Program-made: the position numbers and the translations under genes | In this document: piece by piece, positions 53,582 through 64,000 of the stretch | How positions within the stretch are numbered: position 1 is the first letter of the stretch | How the letters are laid out: every line of letters starts with the position of its first letter | The notes under the pieces: model-generated | Database searches by the model: none | The model's input: the letters and a program-made list of their open reading frames with translations, nothing else | What the model was told of the DNA's origin: nothing | From: Streptomyces sp. I6 | GTDB lineage: Bacteria; Actinomycetota; Actinomycetes; Streptomycetales; Streptomycetaceae | Assembly: GCA_003725745.1 (NCBI GenBank) | Contig: RHDP01000001.1 | Coordinates: 3,046,001-3,110,000 of the forward strand | Reading direction: 5' to 3' | DNA: 64,000 bases

Positions 53582-53896
53582 CCCATGATGTCCCGTCAGA
53601 CGCTTCCGCCTGGCCCCGGCGAGCGCCCCCGCACCCGATTCACGCCCTGGGTGCCACAACGACAGTCATTGCCCGAAGTCACGCTCCGTGATACACAGAG
53701 TGACGAAACGTGTCCCCACGCCCGTCCCGGCCGCACGGGCAACCGCAGGTCAGAGCGACCGGACCGGCATCCATGCGCGGATCGAGTAAAGAGAGCCGCC
53801 AAGTCGGCGCACGCGGACGCTTTCATCAGCGAAGATAGAGGTGGCCTGTGCCGTGCGGCAGGGGCATACAACTACCCAACAGGGGCGGTGAGTTAT
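53582..53896. promoter_or_regulatory. Probable promoter region of the T4SS-like operon
   Basis: This 315-bp gap is AT-richer than its surroundings and lies between a strong terminator and the first T4SS-like gene. TTGCCC and TACACA (spacer 17) near 53670-53700 form a possible -35/-10, overlapped by the dyad GTCAC(G)CTC-N11-GAGTGAC. A further AAGATAGAGG lies at about 53830. No gene is convincing in it. Confidence 0.45.
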
Positions 53897-54205
53897 ATGT
53901 ACCTGGCGGCTGAGAAGGGCGACATCACCACCATCATCGGCGGAATCGCCCCGAACTGGGGGCCCTTCGGCAGCCTCGGGAACGAGGCGCGCGTGATGAT
54001 CGAGGTCGTGATGGCCGTCGCCATCCTGCTCTGCCTGGGCATCGCGATCTGGGGGGCCGCGAAGCAGCGCATCGGCGCCACGGCCCTCCGCGACACGTTC
54101 AGCGCGGAACAGGGCAAGGGCCTGATCGTCGCCGGCCTGACCGGCGTCTTCATCATCGGGTCACTGGGGACCCTGTTCACCATCGTGTACGGGATGGCCG
54201 TCTGA
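53897..54205 (+). CDS. Small two-helix membrane protein of the T4SS-like cluster (VirB2-like; cmdF position)
   Basis: A 102-residue protein with two hydrophobic helices (about 31-52 and 73-97) separated by a short basic loop (KQRIGATALRDTFS). This size and topology is that of VirB2/TrbC pilin-like subunits. It is the first of six same-strand genes corresponding, by gene content, to S. coelicolor SCO4131-SCO4126, described as cmdF-cmdA (membrane proteins needed for normal differentiation and antibiotic production). Start ATG 53897 after GGGGCGGTG. Pilin function is inference only. Confidence 0.65.
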   Translation: MYLAAEKGDITTIIGGIAPNWGPFGSLGNEARVMIEVVMAVAILLCLGIAIWGAAKQRIGATALRDTFSAEQGKGLIVAGLTGVFIIGSLGTLFTIVYGMAV

Positions 54206-54390
54206 CACCCCCGTACCACTTCCCGTCCGCCTCCCGTCCGCCCCCGACACCACCACCCGTCCGTCGCGCCCACCGGCAGAGGTTGCGTCCCCCTGATGTC
54301 GAGTCACCACACTCCGCCCGCACCGCGTACAGCAGGGCTACCGTCGTACTACGGCACGGCAACGCACACGGCTGAGGGGGCGCCAGCGGC

Positions 54391-55215
54391 ATGAGCTACG
54401 ACGACGAGACCGACGGCTTCGGCAGCGGCGGCGCGGGCCAGACCCGCACCCGCCTCCCCGAGGGGGGCACCGGCGACGTATACGGCGGTGCCCGCAGGCC
54501 CGCCCGCACCTCCCGCTCCCTGGTCATGGTCGTGGGCGTGGTCGTCCTCCTCATCTCCGCCATCGCCTTCGCCAACCGCGGTGACGGCACCGTCTCCCCC
54601 GGAACCACGGACACGGCCAAGGGCACCACCCCCACCGCGGCAACCGGCATCCGCCCGGTCGCGGGCAAGCACGCGGGCATCCCCGCGGGGTACGCGAAGG
54701 ACGAACAGGGGGCGCAGAGCGCGGCGGCGAACTACGCGGTCGCCCTCGGCTCCGTCGGCATGTTCCAGCGGGACAGCCGCCACCGGATCGTGGACAGCGT
54801 CTACACACCAGAGGTCGCGGCGGGGCTGAAGGGCCCCCAGGACTCCGCCTACTCCACCGAGTTCCTCAAGAGACTCGGACTGGACCCCGAGGGGAACGCC
54901 CCGGCCGGGAGCACATTCGTCTCCCGGACGATCCCCGTGGGCACCAAGGTGGAGGCGTTCTCGGACGACACGGCGAGGATCTCCGTGTGGTACACGGGGC
55001 TCATCGGCATGTCGGGCGAAGGCTCGACCGACCCGGTGCGCACCACGTGGAAGACCTGGACGTTCGACCTGAAGTGGACCGACAACGACTGGAAGGTCGT
55101 CCGGGACTCCGAGAAGGACGGGCCCGCCCCGGTGCCCGGCGACGTCGCCGCCTCGACCTCGGACGAGATCAGCCAGGCCGTACAGGAGTTCGGAGGGTTC
55201 ACATATGCCCGGTAG
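54391..55215 (+). CDS. Single-pass membrane protein, VirB8/TcpC-like (cmdE position)
   Basis: A 274-residue protein. Residues 1-42 are cytoplasmic and Gly-rich, one helix is about 43-61, and the extracytoplasmic domain is about 65-274. The domain (YAVALGSVGMFQRDSRHRIV, then STFVSRTIPVGTKVEAFSDD, WTFDLKWTDNDWKVVRDSEK) has the alternating pattern of NTF2-like VirB8/TcpC domains. The stop overlaps the next start by 11 bp, so the genes are coupled. As a T4SS component it would bridge membrane complexes. Confidence 0.7.
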   Translation: MSYDDETDGFGSGGAGQTRTRLPEGGTGDVYGGARRPARTSRSLVMVVGVVVLLISAIAFANRGDGTVSPGTTDTAKGTTPTAATGIRPVAGKHAGIPAGYAKDEQGAQSAAANYAVALGSVGMFQRDSRHRIVDSVYTPEVAAGLKGPQDSAYSTEFLKRLGLDPEGNAPAGSTFVSRTIPVGTKVEAFSDDTARISVWYTGLIGMSGEGSTDPVRTTWKTWTFDLKWTDNDWKVVRDSEKDGPAPVPGDVAASTSDEISQAVQEFGGFTYAR

Positions 55216-56571
55216 CTCTTGGTTCCGTGCCCGTGTCGGCTCGGCCTCGGCCCTGCTCGCAGGTGTGCAGGTCGCTGCCCTCCTGTTCGCCGGACGGGCT
55301 GCCGCGGCACCCACCCCGACCCCGACCCCGTCGCCCAGCGGGGACGTCGAAGCGTGCCGCTACCTCAGCGGCCATGCCAAGCGCTACTGCGAGGAGGGCG
55401 AACGGGCAGGCGACGCGGGGACTTCGGTCACCCCCGACCCCGCCGGCGCCCTCGACCCCCTCTCCTCTCTCGCCCGCGGCTGCGCCGACGCCGCCGCCTG
55501 GGTGGTCGACACCCTCTCCAAGGCCGTGAAGTCCACCGCCGAAGTGGACTTCACCAACACCGCCTTCCTCGGCCAGTACGCCGTCGTCTTCGCCGCCGCC
55601 ACCTTCCTCACCCTCGTGCTCTGGCTGCTCGCCGTAGCCAAGCGCGCCATCCGCGGCGTCCCCCTCACCACCGCGATCTCCGAGGCCGTCGGCTTCCTCT
55701 GGCTCACCGTCCTCGCCTGCGCCTTCACCCCGCTGATCCTCTACACGCTCGTCTCCGCGACCGACTCGATCACCGACGTGATCGCCCAGGGCACGGGTGG
55801 CCAGACCGACGTGTTCTTCGGCGGCTTCAAGGAGGCACTGCAGAAGGGCGACGACATCGGCGGCGGGCCGATCATGCTCATCGTCGTGTCGCTGGTGACG
55901 ATCGTCGCCGCCGGCATCCTGTATCTGGAGCTGTTCCTCCGCGCCGTCCTGCTGTACGTGGGCGCCCTGCTCGGCGTCGTCGTGTACTCGGGGCTCGTGG
56001 ACAAGAACATGTGGGGCCACGTCCGCCGCTGGGCCGGAATCATGATCGCGGTGATCCTCGTCAAGCCGGTCATCGTCATCGTGCTCGGCCTCGCCGGGGC
56101 GCTGTCCGCCGACGACGGCCCGGACGCGTTCTCCGCCGTCGTCACGGGACTCGCCATCATCCTGCTCGCGATCTTCGCCTCCGCGATGATCTACCGTTTC
56201 GTTCCCGGGTTCGGCGACGAGATCGCCGCGTCCCGCAACAACCGGCTCCAGAACGGCGCGGAGAGCAAGGCCGCCGCCGTCATCAGTTCCCCCGCCGCCC
56301 TCGTCTCGCAGGGCATCAAGACCCACAGCAGCCGCACCCACCAGCAGGGCGGGGCGGCTCCGGGGGCGGCAGCGCCCCGAGCCCCGTCGCCGGCGGAGTC
56401 GCCGCGCACAGCACACGCGGGGCCGGATCCGGCGGGGGCGGCGGAACCGTCCCCTCCGCCGCACCTCCGCCCCGTAGTGGAGGCCCGGGCGGCACCCCGC
56501 ACAGCCACCGCAGGAACTCCGGCAGCACCACCGGCACAAGCACAGGAAGCACAGGAGGTGGAGGGCGTTGA
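55205..56571 (+). CDS. Polytopic membrane protein, VirB6/TrbL-like (cmdD position), frameshifted as sequenced
   Basis: About 455 residues with one base restored. A signal-like N-terminus (to about residue 35, AAAAPTPTPTPSPSG) is followed by about six helices (from 120 to 330), the typical VirB6/TrbL layout with long loops. The tail is low-complexity Gly/Ser-rich (SGGGSAPSPVAGG, then RRNSGSTTGTSTGSTGGGGR). The run GGGG at 56351-56354 should be GGGGG; the observed frame continues for hundreds of nonsense codons, while the repaired frame stops at TGA 56569-56571, overlapping the next TTG start. Confidence 0.75.
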
Positions 56572-58121
56572 CGACGCAGTCCCCGGCCATCGCGCCCCGC
56601 CGCACCTACCTGATCGGCCGGGCCCGGCCGAACGCGATCATCGGCAAGAACCGCGAGACCGGCGAGATCGCCCTGATCATCGCCGGGGCCTTCCTCGGCA
56701 TGATGAGCGGGCTGCTGGTACCCGTCCTGTCCCTGCGCATCGTGCTGCTCACGGGCTTCCCGCTGCTCGCACTGGCCGCCGTGTACGTGCCGTACAAGCA
56801 GCGCACCTTCTACCGCTGGTACGAGATCAACCGCAGCTACAAGCGCACCCTGCGCCGGGGCACCGTCTACCGCTCCGGCGCCATGGAGGCGGGCACCCGC
56901 ATCGACGGCCGCGAGGTCGAGATCGGCCCTCCGCCCGGAATCGGCCGCATCAGCTGGCTCGCCGCCCCCTTCGGCCCGGACGAGATCGCCGTACTGCTGC
57001 ACGCCGACCGGCGCACCGTCACCGCCGCCATCGAGATCGAGGGCCCCGGCGTCGGACTGCGCGACAGCGAGGACCAGGAAGCCCTGGTGGACCGTTTCGG
57101 CACCCTGCTGAAGCACGTCGCCAACGGCGACGGCTTCGTGACCCGACTCCAGATGCTGGCCCGTACGCTGCCCGCCGACCCCGACGCGCACGCCAAGGAC
57201 GTCGCCCAGCGCGGCGACCCGGGCGCCCCCGGCTGGCTCCAGCAGTCCTACGACCAGCTCCAGTCGATGGTCTCCACGTCCAGCGAGCAGCACCGCGCCT
57301 ACCTGGTCGCCTGCATGCACTACACGCGGGAACTCGCCGCCGAGGCCCACGCCATGGCCCGCGCCGCCCGCCAGGCCACCGGCGCCAGGCGGCTCGACAA
57401 GGACGCCGGCCTCGCCGTCGTCATGGCGCGCGAACTCACCGACATCTGCGCCCGCCTCGCCGAGGCCGACATCCGCGTCCGCCAGCCCCTCGGCCAGGCC
57501 CGGCTCGCCTCCCTCGTGCACTCCATGTACGACCCGGACCACCCCATCGACCACATCCAGGCCATGACCAAGCGCAACGCATGGCCCGCCGAACTCGACG
57601 CCGTGGAGCCCGGCTACCTCCAGGCCAAGACCCGCGAGTCCGCCACACGTGCCCCCTGGTGCCACGCCACGGCCTGGGTGAAGGAGTGGCCGCTGACCCC
57701 CGTCGGCGTCAACTTCCTCGCCCCGCTGCTCGTCCACACCCCGGACGTGATCCGCACCGTCGCGGTCTGCATGGACCTGGAGCCCACCGAGGTCGCCATC
57801 GAGCGCATGCTCACGGAGAAGACCAACGACGAGGCCGAGGCCAGCCGGGCCGCGAAGATGAACCGCACCGTCGATCCCCGCGACATCGCCGCGCACGGCC
57901 GGCTCGACCAGCGGGGTGAAGATCTCGCCAGCGGCGCGGCAGGCGTCAACCTCGTCGGGTACATCACTGTGTCGTCGCGTACGCCCGAGGCCCTGGCCAG
58001 GGACAAGCGCACGATCAGGGCCTCGGCGGGCAAGTCGTACCTGAAGCTGGAGTGGTGCGACCGCGAGCACCACCGGGCCTTTGTCAACACGCTGCCGTTC
58101 GCCACCGGCATCCGCCGATAG
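56568..58121 (+). CDS. SCO6880-family protein, VirB4 N-terminal-like (cmdC position)
   Basis: A 517-residue protein starting at TTG 56568 behind AGGAGGTGG. Two helices at about 33-75 are followed by a large soluble domain that resembles the N-terminal (non-ATPase) half of VirB4/TrbE proteins: YLVACMHYTRELAAEAHAMA, then HSMYDPDHPIDHIQAMTKRN. No Walker motif is present. The ATPase half is the next gene, so VirB4 appears to be split into two proteins here. TTGA overlap with the preceding gene indicates tight coupling. Confidence 0.78.
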   Translation: MTTQSPAIAPRRTYLIGRARPNAIIGKNRETGEIALIIAGAFLGMMSGLLVPVLSLRIVLLTGFPLLALAAVYVPYKQRTFYRWYEINRSYKRTLRRGTVYRSGAMEAGTRIDGREVEIGPPPGIGRISWLAAPFGPDEIAVLLHADRRTVTAAIEIEGPGVGLRDSEDQEALVDRFGTLLKHVANGDGFVTRLQMLARTLPADPDAHAKDVAQRGDPGAPGWLQQSYDQLQSMVSTSSEQHRAYLVACMHYTRELAAEAHAMARAARQATGARRLDKDAGLAVVMARELTDICARLAEADIRVRQPLGQARLASLVHSMYDPDHPIDHIQAMTKRNAWPAELDAVEPGYLQAKTRESATRAPWCHATAWVKEWPLTPVGVNFLAPLLVHTPDVIRTVAVCMDLEPTEVAIERMLTEKTNDEAEASRAAKMNRTVDPRDIAAHGRLDQRGEDLASGAAGVNLVGYITVSSRTPEALARDKRTIRASAGKSYLKLEWCDREHHRAFVNTLPFATGIRR

Positions 58122-58164
58122 CGGCTGACACGCACCGACACGCGCCGATAGGGGCCCTCATCCG

Positions 58165-59571
58165 ATGCGAGATCCGCTGTCCGTCCTCACCGAGTCCTTC
58201 ACGTCCTTCCTCTTCGGTAAGGTCGAGACGACCCGCTCCCCCGTGCGCACCTCCACGGGCCAGGCGCAGGCCGTCTACCTGCCGACCGCGGCGCCGGGCC
58301 TGGGCGACTCAGGCGTGATCATCGGCCGCGAGGTCTACAGCGGCAAGGGCTACGTCTACGACCCGTTCCAGCTGTACGGGCAGCAGCTCCCCGCCCCCCA
58401 CTGGCTGGTCCTCGGTGAGTCCGGCAACGGCAAGTCGGCGCTGGAGAAGACCTACGTGCTGCGGCAGCTCCGCTTCCGCGACCGCCAGGTCGTCGTCCTG
58501 GACGCGCAGGGCGAGGACGGCGTAGGCGAATGGAACCTCATCGCCCAGGAGCTGGGGATAACGCCCATCCGGCTCGACCCGAGGGCAGCCCTGGACGACG
58601 GTATCCGCCTCAACCCGCTCGACCCGTCGATCACCACCACCGGGCAGCTCGCGCTGCTGCGCACCATCATCGAGGTCGCCATGGGGCACGGCCTCGACGA
58701 GCGTGCGGGCTTCGCGCTCAAGGTGGCGCACGCGTACGTCAACGAGACCATCGGCGACCGGCAGCCGGTCCTCACCGACATCGTCGACCAACTCCGCCAC
58801 CCGGAGCCCGAGTCCGCCGCGGCGATGAACGTCGACATCGACGACGTGCGGGCCTGGGGTCTGGACGTCGCCCTGGTCCTCGACCGGCTCGTCGACGGCG
58901 ACCTGCGCGGCATGTTCGACGGCCCGACCACCGTCGGCATCGACCTGGACGCCCCCCTCATCGTCTTCGACCTCTCGCACATCGACCGCAACTCCATCGC
59001 CATGCCGATCCTCATGGCAATCGTCGGCGTCTGGCTGGAGCACACCTGGATCCGCCCGGACCGGAAGAAGCGCATCTTCCTGGTGGAAGAGGCCTGGCAC
59101 ATCATCAACAGCCCCTTTGTCGCGCAGCTCTTCCAGCGGCTGCTGAAGTTCGGCCGACGGCTCGGCCTGTCCTTCGTCGCCGTCGTCCACCACCTGAGCG
59201 ATGTGGTCGACGGCGCCGCCGCCCGGGAGGCCGCCGCCATCCTGAAGATGGCGTCGACGCGCACCATCTACGCCCAGAAGGCGGACGAGGCACGGGCGAC
59301 GGGCAGAGTGCTCGGACTGCCCCGGTGGGCTGTGGAGATCATCCCCACCCTGACCCCCGGTATCGCGGTCTGGGACGTCAACGGCAACGTCCAGGTCGTC
59401 AAGCACCTGGTGACGGAAGCCGAACGCCCCCTGGTCTACACGGACCGGGCGATGACCGAGTCCGCTCTCCCCGAGGACGTCCGGGCCGCGGAACAGGAGG
59501 CGGAGGAACGCGCGGCCTTCATCGAACGGCAGCAGCGGCGGCTGGATTCCTCCGAGTCGACGGTGGCCTGA
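58165..59571 (+). CDS. VirB4 C-terminal-like ATPase (cmdB position)
   Basis: A 468-residue AAA-like/RecA-like ATPase. Walker A is LVLGESGNGKSALEK (GESGNGKS at 84-91), Walker B KRIFLVEEAWHIINS (303-316), followed by RLLKFGRRLGLSFVAVVHHL, the VirB4-type sensor region. It supplies the energy for the six-gene machine and matches the single ATP/GTP-binding protein known in the cmd cluster. ATG 58165 starts 43 bp after the previous stop. No membrane helices. Confidence 0.88.
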   Translation: MRDPLSVLTESFTSFLFGKVETTRSPVRTSTGQAQAVYLPTAAPGLGDSGVIIGREVYSGKGYVYDPFQLYGQQLPAPHWLVLGESGNGKSALEKTYVLRQLRFRDRQVVVLDAQGEDGVGEWNLIAQELGITPIRLDPRAALDDGIRLNPLDPSITTTGQLALLRTIIEVAMGHGLDERAGFALKVAHAYVNETIGDRQPVLTDIVDQLRHPEPESAAAMNVDIDDVRAWGLDVALVLDRLVDGDLRGMFDGPTTVGIDLDAPLIVFDLSHIDRNSIAMPILMAIVGVWLEHTWIRPDRKKRIFLVEEAWHIINSPFVAQLFQRLLKFGRRLGLSFVAVVHHLSDVVDGAAAREAAAILKMASTRTIYAQKADEARATGRVLGLPRWAVEIIPTLTPGIAVWDVNGNVQVVKHLVTEAERPLVYTDRAMTESALPEDVRAAEQEAEERAAFIERQQRRLDSSESTVA

Positions 59572-59573
59572 CG

Positions 59574-61229
59574 GTGACGCGCGACCCGGGACGCGGCCCC
59601 GGCCGGGAACGGCCGCGCCAGGAGCGGGGCGTGCCCGACGGCCTGCTCGTGGGTGTCCTCGGCTTGCTCGTCGGGCTGACCCTGCTGGTCTGGACGGCGA
59701 CGGGGCTCGCCGGCCTGTTCGCGCACGGCTCCTGGCCGGAGGGCGTGACGTTCACCAACACCCCGCTCGCCATACGCAGCCTCGTGGCCGAACCCCAGGA
59801 CCTGCCCGCGGCCTGGCCCGCCACACCTGCCGACCGGCTGTCCGGCTACGGACTGTTCTGGGGGCTGCTCATCGGCCTGCTGATGACGCTCGTGGTGCTG
59901 ACGGTCTTCGTCCTGGGCACCCTGTCCCGGTGGCGCGCGGTGCGGTCGCGCCGCGCGACGGCAGGGGAGACAGCCCGCAAGACGGCCGGGGAAACGGACC
60001 GGGAGACGGGCGGGGAAACGGGCGGCGACGTCCCGACCCAGGCGGTCACGGCGACGGTCCCGGACCGGCGGGTCTCCCGCCCGGGCACGGCCGCCGCCGA
60101 GGAGACCCCCGTCCCCGCAGGATCCGCGGCCAGCGCCGGTACGACGTTCCCGTTCGAAGCGGCACCCCCATGGAACCCGCGCCGGCCTCGATGCCGGTCG
60201 GCCAGGGCGCGCCGGCACCTGCCGAGCACTCCGGACCCACGGACCCTCACTCGCCGGAGCGGACCGGCGCCCCGGCCCCCGCCGTCCGCGGGTCCTCTAC
60301 GCAGCCCCGTCCGCCCGGCGCACCTCCGCCGTCCAGGCGATCCGCGAAGCCGCCGGCCCCGCGCTCGTCGTCACATCCGATCCGGCCGTCTGGTCGGAGA
60401 CCAAGGACGCCAGGGCCAAACTCGGCCCGGTCCTCGTCTACGATCCGGGCCATCTCTGCGACACACCCGCACGGCTCCACTGGTCCCCGACGGCCGGCTG
60501 CGCGGATCCGGCCACCGCTGCCAGCCGGGCGGCGGCCCTCTTCGCTCCCGTACGTCCCCACTCCCGCCTCGACGAAGCCGTCGCGGACACCGCCGAAACG
60601 CTGCTGCGCTGCTGGCTGCACGCCGCCGCCGTGGACGGGCGCCCGTTCAAGCAGGTCCACCGCTGGGCCCAGGGAAGTGGCGCTCATGAGCCCGTACGGA
60701 TCCTCCGCACCCACCCGAAGGCCGCCTCTGGTCTCGCGGGGCTGCTCGAGTCGGCCCTCACCTCGCACAGTGAACGCCGGGAGATCGCCATGGAGCTGAC
60801 GGCCCGTACGCTGGCAGCCCTCTCCTCCGTCCACATCCGTCAGGTCTGCACCCCGAACCGATCGGATTCGCTCACGCTGGAATCATTTGCGGACGAGGGG
60901 GCACGCTCTATGTGGTGGGTGAATCGATCGAGGGTCCGCGCTCCCGGCCGGGGGCCATGCCGCTCCTGACCGCACTCACCTCAAGCGTGGTCGAGCACGG
61001 CCGCCGCATGGCCGCACGGTCATCCGACGGTCGGCTCGACCCACCATTCACCCTCGTCCTGGACGACGTCGCGGCCGTCGCCCCGCTGCCGCTCCTCCCG
61101 GAGCTGCTGGCCACGGGCCCGGCTCTCGGCATGCCGACGCTCGCGCTGCTGCGTTCCCGCGAACAGGGCCGTGCCCGCTGGCCTCAGCCGTTGACGCCCG
61201 ACGCCGCCCCCGGGCCGGCCACTCCTTGA
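59574..61229 (+). CDS. VirD4/T4CP-like protein with degenerate Walker A (cmdA position), three frameshifts as sequenced
   Basis: About 552 residues with three bases restored (CCCCC 60165-60169, GGG 60290-60292, GGGGG 60897-60901). Two helices at about 22-48 and 95-118 and an acidic/basic linker (TAGETARKTAGETDRETGGE) precede a RecA-like C-domain. At the Walker A position the protein reads RVLYAAPSARRTSAVQAIRE with no GKS/T. Later PFTLVLDDVAAVAPLPLLPE resembles Walker B. It looks like a VirD4/TraG-type coupling protein that has lost nucleotide binding. GTG 59574, 2 bp after the ATPase stop. Confidence 0.72.
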
Positions 61230-61253
61230 GTTCCCAAGCCGTCATGGCCCGCC

Positions 61254-61805
61254 TCAGGAGCGGCGCAACTCGTACTCGAACTCCCGGGCCGAGGGATCGG
61301 ACGGCACCGGTACGGAGTCACCGCTCGGTACGAACCCGAACCGCCGGTAGAACGCGATCGCGCGGCTGTTTCTCTCGTGCGCATACAGCCGGATCCGCTC
61401 CACCGGCGGCTCCCTCAGCGCCCACGACCATGCGACGGCAGCCCGGAACAGCCCTTCCGTGACGCCGGTTCCCCGAACCTCCGGCCGTACGAACACCCCG
61501 ACGAGGTGCGTCTGGTCGACCTTGGCCGCCTCCCCGAAGCGCACGTCGTCCGAGGGGCCCTCGACCATCACGGTCACCGTGCCGACCCAGCGCCCGCCGG
61601 AGTCCTCCGCGACGAACTGACGGAAGCCCACCCCGGACGCGGCCGTGTCGGTGCGGTCCTGCCAGTACCCCGCGGGCCGGCCCTCGGCCTGCTCGTAGGT
61701 GTCCAGAAACGCGATGGGTGCCGCGGGATCCCGAAGGGCGGCCAGCCTGATCTCCCGGGCCTTCTCCCACTCGCCGGCCCGCACGGCGCGAATGCTGTGG
61801 TCCAT
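61254..61805 (-). CDS. GNAT-family N-acetyltransferase
   Basis: A 183-residue single-domain acetyltransferase: MDHSIRAVRAGEWEKAREIR, acetyl-CoA loop VGVFVRPEVRGTGVTEGLFR, then IRLYAHERNSRAIAFYRRFG, the common end of the fold. Acceptor unknown. ATG 61803-61805. It converges with the T4SS-like operon, ending 25 bp from its last gene. The gap 61806-62063 to the rRNA terminator has CGCCC tandem repeats and no gene. Confidence 0.9.
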   Translation of the reverse strand: MDHSIRAVRAGEWEKAREIRLAALRDPAAPIAFLDTYEQAEGRPAGYWQDRTDTAASGVGFRQFVAEDSGGRWVGTVTVMVEGPSDDVRFGEAAKVDQTHLVGVFVRPEVRGTGVTEGLFRAAVAWSWALREPPVERIRLYAHERNSRAIAFYRRFGFVPSGDSVPVPSDPSAREFEYELRRS

Positions 61806-62063
61806 GCTCCGATCCTCACCGTGGCGACACCGGTATGCCAAGGCGATTTCGGCTCCGGCACCTCGGAGGTCGGCCGTCCGGTCCCTCCTCCGGTCTGTGT
61901 GGGCCCGGCCCCGCCGACCGGGAAACCTCCCCGGGACACCACACCCCGAAACAGCGCACCGGACTCCCGCGACCACACCACCAACCGCCCCGCCCCGCCC
62001 CGCCCCGCCCCGCAGCACACCGAACCCCGGAACACTCCGAGGAATTCTCCCCGGAACGCGGAA

Positions 62064-62091
62064 AAGCCCCGGGCCGCAAGGCCCGGGGCTT
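62064..62091 (-). terminator. Terminator of the rRNA operon
   Basis: AAGCCCCGGGCC-GCAA-GGCCCGGGGCTT is a perfect 12-bp stem with a GNRA-like tetraloop, 13 bp beyond the 5S rRNA; on the minus strand it is followed by a short U-run. Confidence 0.9.
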
Positions 62092-62104
62092 CCCCTCAAC
62101 AATC

Positions 62105-62223
62105 GTTCGGCAGTGTCCTACTCTCCCACAGGGTCCCCCCTGCAGTACCATCGGCGCTGAAAGGCTTAGCTTCCGGGTTCGAAATGTAACCGGGCGTTTC
62201 CCTAACGCTATGACCACCGAAAC
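62105..62223 (-). rRNA. rrf: 5S ribosomal RNA
   Basis: The minus strand begins GTTTCGGTGGTCATAGCGTT and ends near GGACACTGCCGAAC, 119 nt, which is the Streptomyces 5S sequence with its terminal helix (GTTTCGG paired with CCGAAC). It lies about 87 bp after 23S, last gene of the operon. Confidence 0.95.
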
Positions 62224-62310
62224 TCTATGAAAATATCGAACCAGCCCACCACCACAGTAGCAGCATGTTCGTTACTTCAGAACTAACACAGTGGACGCGA
62301 GCAACTGAGG

Positions 62311-64000
<1,690 letters not shown>

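Noticed and set aside
53897-61229. An integrated conjugative element
   Set aside because: No integrase, relaxase, replication gene, tRNA-att site or flanking direct repeats were found, and the flanks read as ordinary chromosome.
62170-62200. GGTTCGAAAT as a tRNA T-loop
   Set aside because: It is part of the 5S rRNA; no acceptor stem or anticodon arm is present. No other tRNA-like sequence was found.

Overview
The window is a piece of a Streptomyces chromosome. The evidence is the very high GC content, GTG/TTG starts, mycothiol genes (mshA, mshD), GlnR, RsiG, Nur, and a gene order that, from memory and not from a search, runs parallel to the S. coelicolor stretch from about SCO4204 (mshA) down to SCO4126 (cmdA). 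It ends in a ribosomal RNA operon. No tRNA gene, CRISPR array or complete mobile element was seen.

Layout. 1-8.6 kb: end of an MFS transporter, a YbjN-like protein and mshA (with a SigR-type promoter), a methyltransferase, an NlpC/P60 cell-wall hydrolase, a receiver-PP2C phosphatase, and a small XRE regulator with a perfect palindrome in front of it. 8.6-12.5 kb: a more variable segment with a DUF6228 gene, a truncated partner, a Nudix hydrolase, a MecA_N-type penicillin-binding protein and an IS701-type transposase remnant. 12.5-22.7 kb: AraC and VOC, an aldo/keto reductase, an Eis-like acetyltransferase, rsiG (c-di-GMP-dependent anti-WhiG), dtd, ygfZ, nur, a nitrobindin-like protein, a DsrE-like protein, and a sulfurtransferase/DUF1416 pair preceded by a cysteine-containing leader peptide. 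23-33 kb: DUF2993, a Pro-rich membrane protein, MoaD, an alpha/beta hydrolase, glnR, a LacI regulator, an HtrA protease with its OmpR-type two-component system, and a PI-PLC-like secreted protein. 33.6-48 kb: the phosphate block, with secreted 5'-nucleotidase, mshD, ppk-CHAD-Nudix, a PHO box, pstSCAB, Pit and a DUF47 PhoU-like protein, then csoR with its operator. 48-53.5 kb: small conserved genes, a lipoprotein, PAP2, a lytic transglycosylase-NlpC/P60 fusion and a thioesterase. 53.9-61.2 kb: a six-gene type-IV-secretion-like membrane cluster that matches cmdF-cmdA. 61.3-64 kb: a GNAT gene, then 5S and partial 23S rRNA on the minus strand.

The clearest technical observation is that at least twelve single-base losses, mostly placeable in G or C runs, break otherwise well-conserved genes (HbhA-like, rsiG, DsrE, PI-PLC, ppk, Nudix twice, pstC, VirB6-like, VirD4-like three times). 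They are all in the same direction and hit housekeeping genes such as ppk and pstC, so they look like homopolymer-compression errors in the sequence rather than real pseudogenes. I report these genes as CDS spanning the shift.

The most interesting biology is the VirB2/VirB8/VirB6/split-VirB4/VirD4-like cluster. It has no visible relaxase, integrase or att site, and its VirD4-like protein has lost a recognisable Walker A motif. That suggests a chromosomal membrane machine rather than a conjugative element. Regulatory features worth attention are the 11-bp direct repeats before htrA, the leaderless-looking cysteine leader ORF, the PHO boxes, the CsoR operator and the hairpin in the glnR leader.
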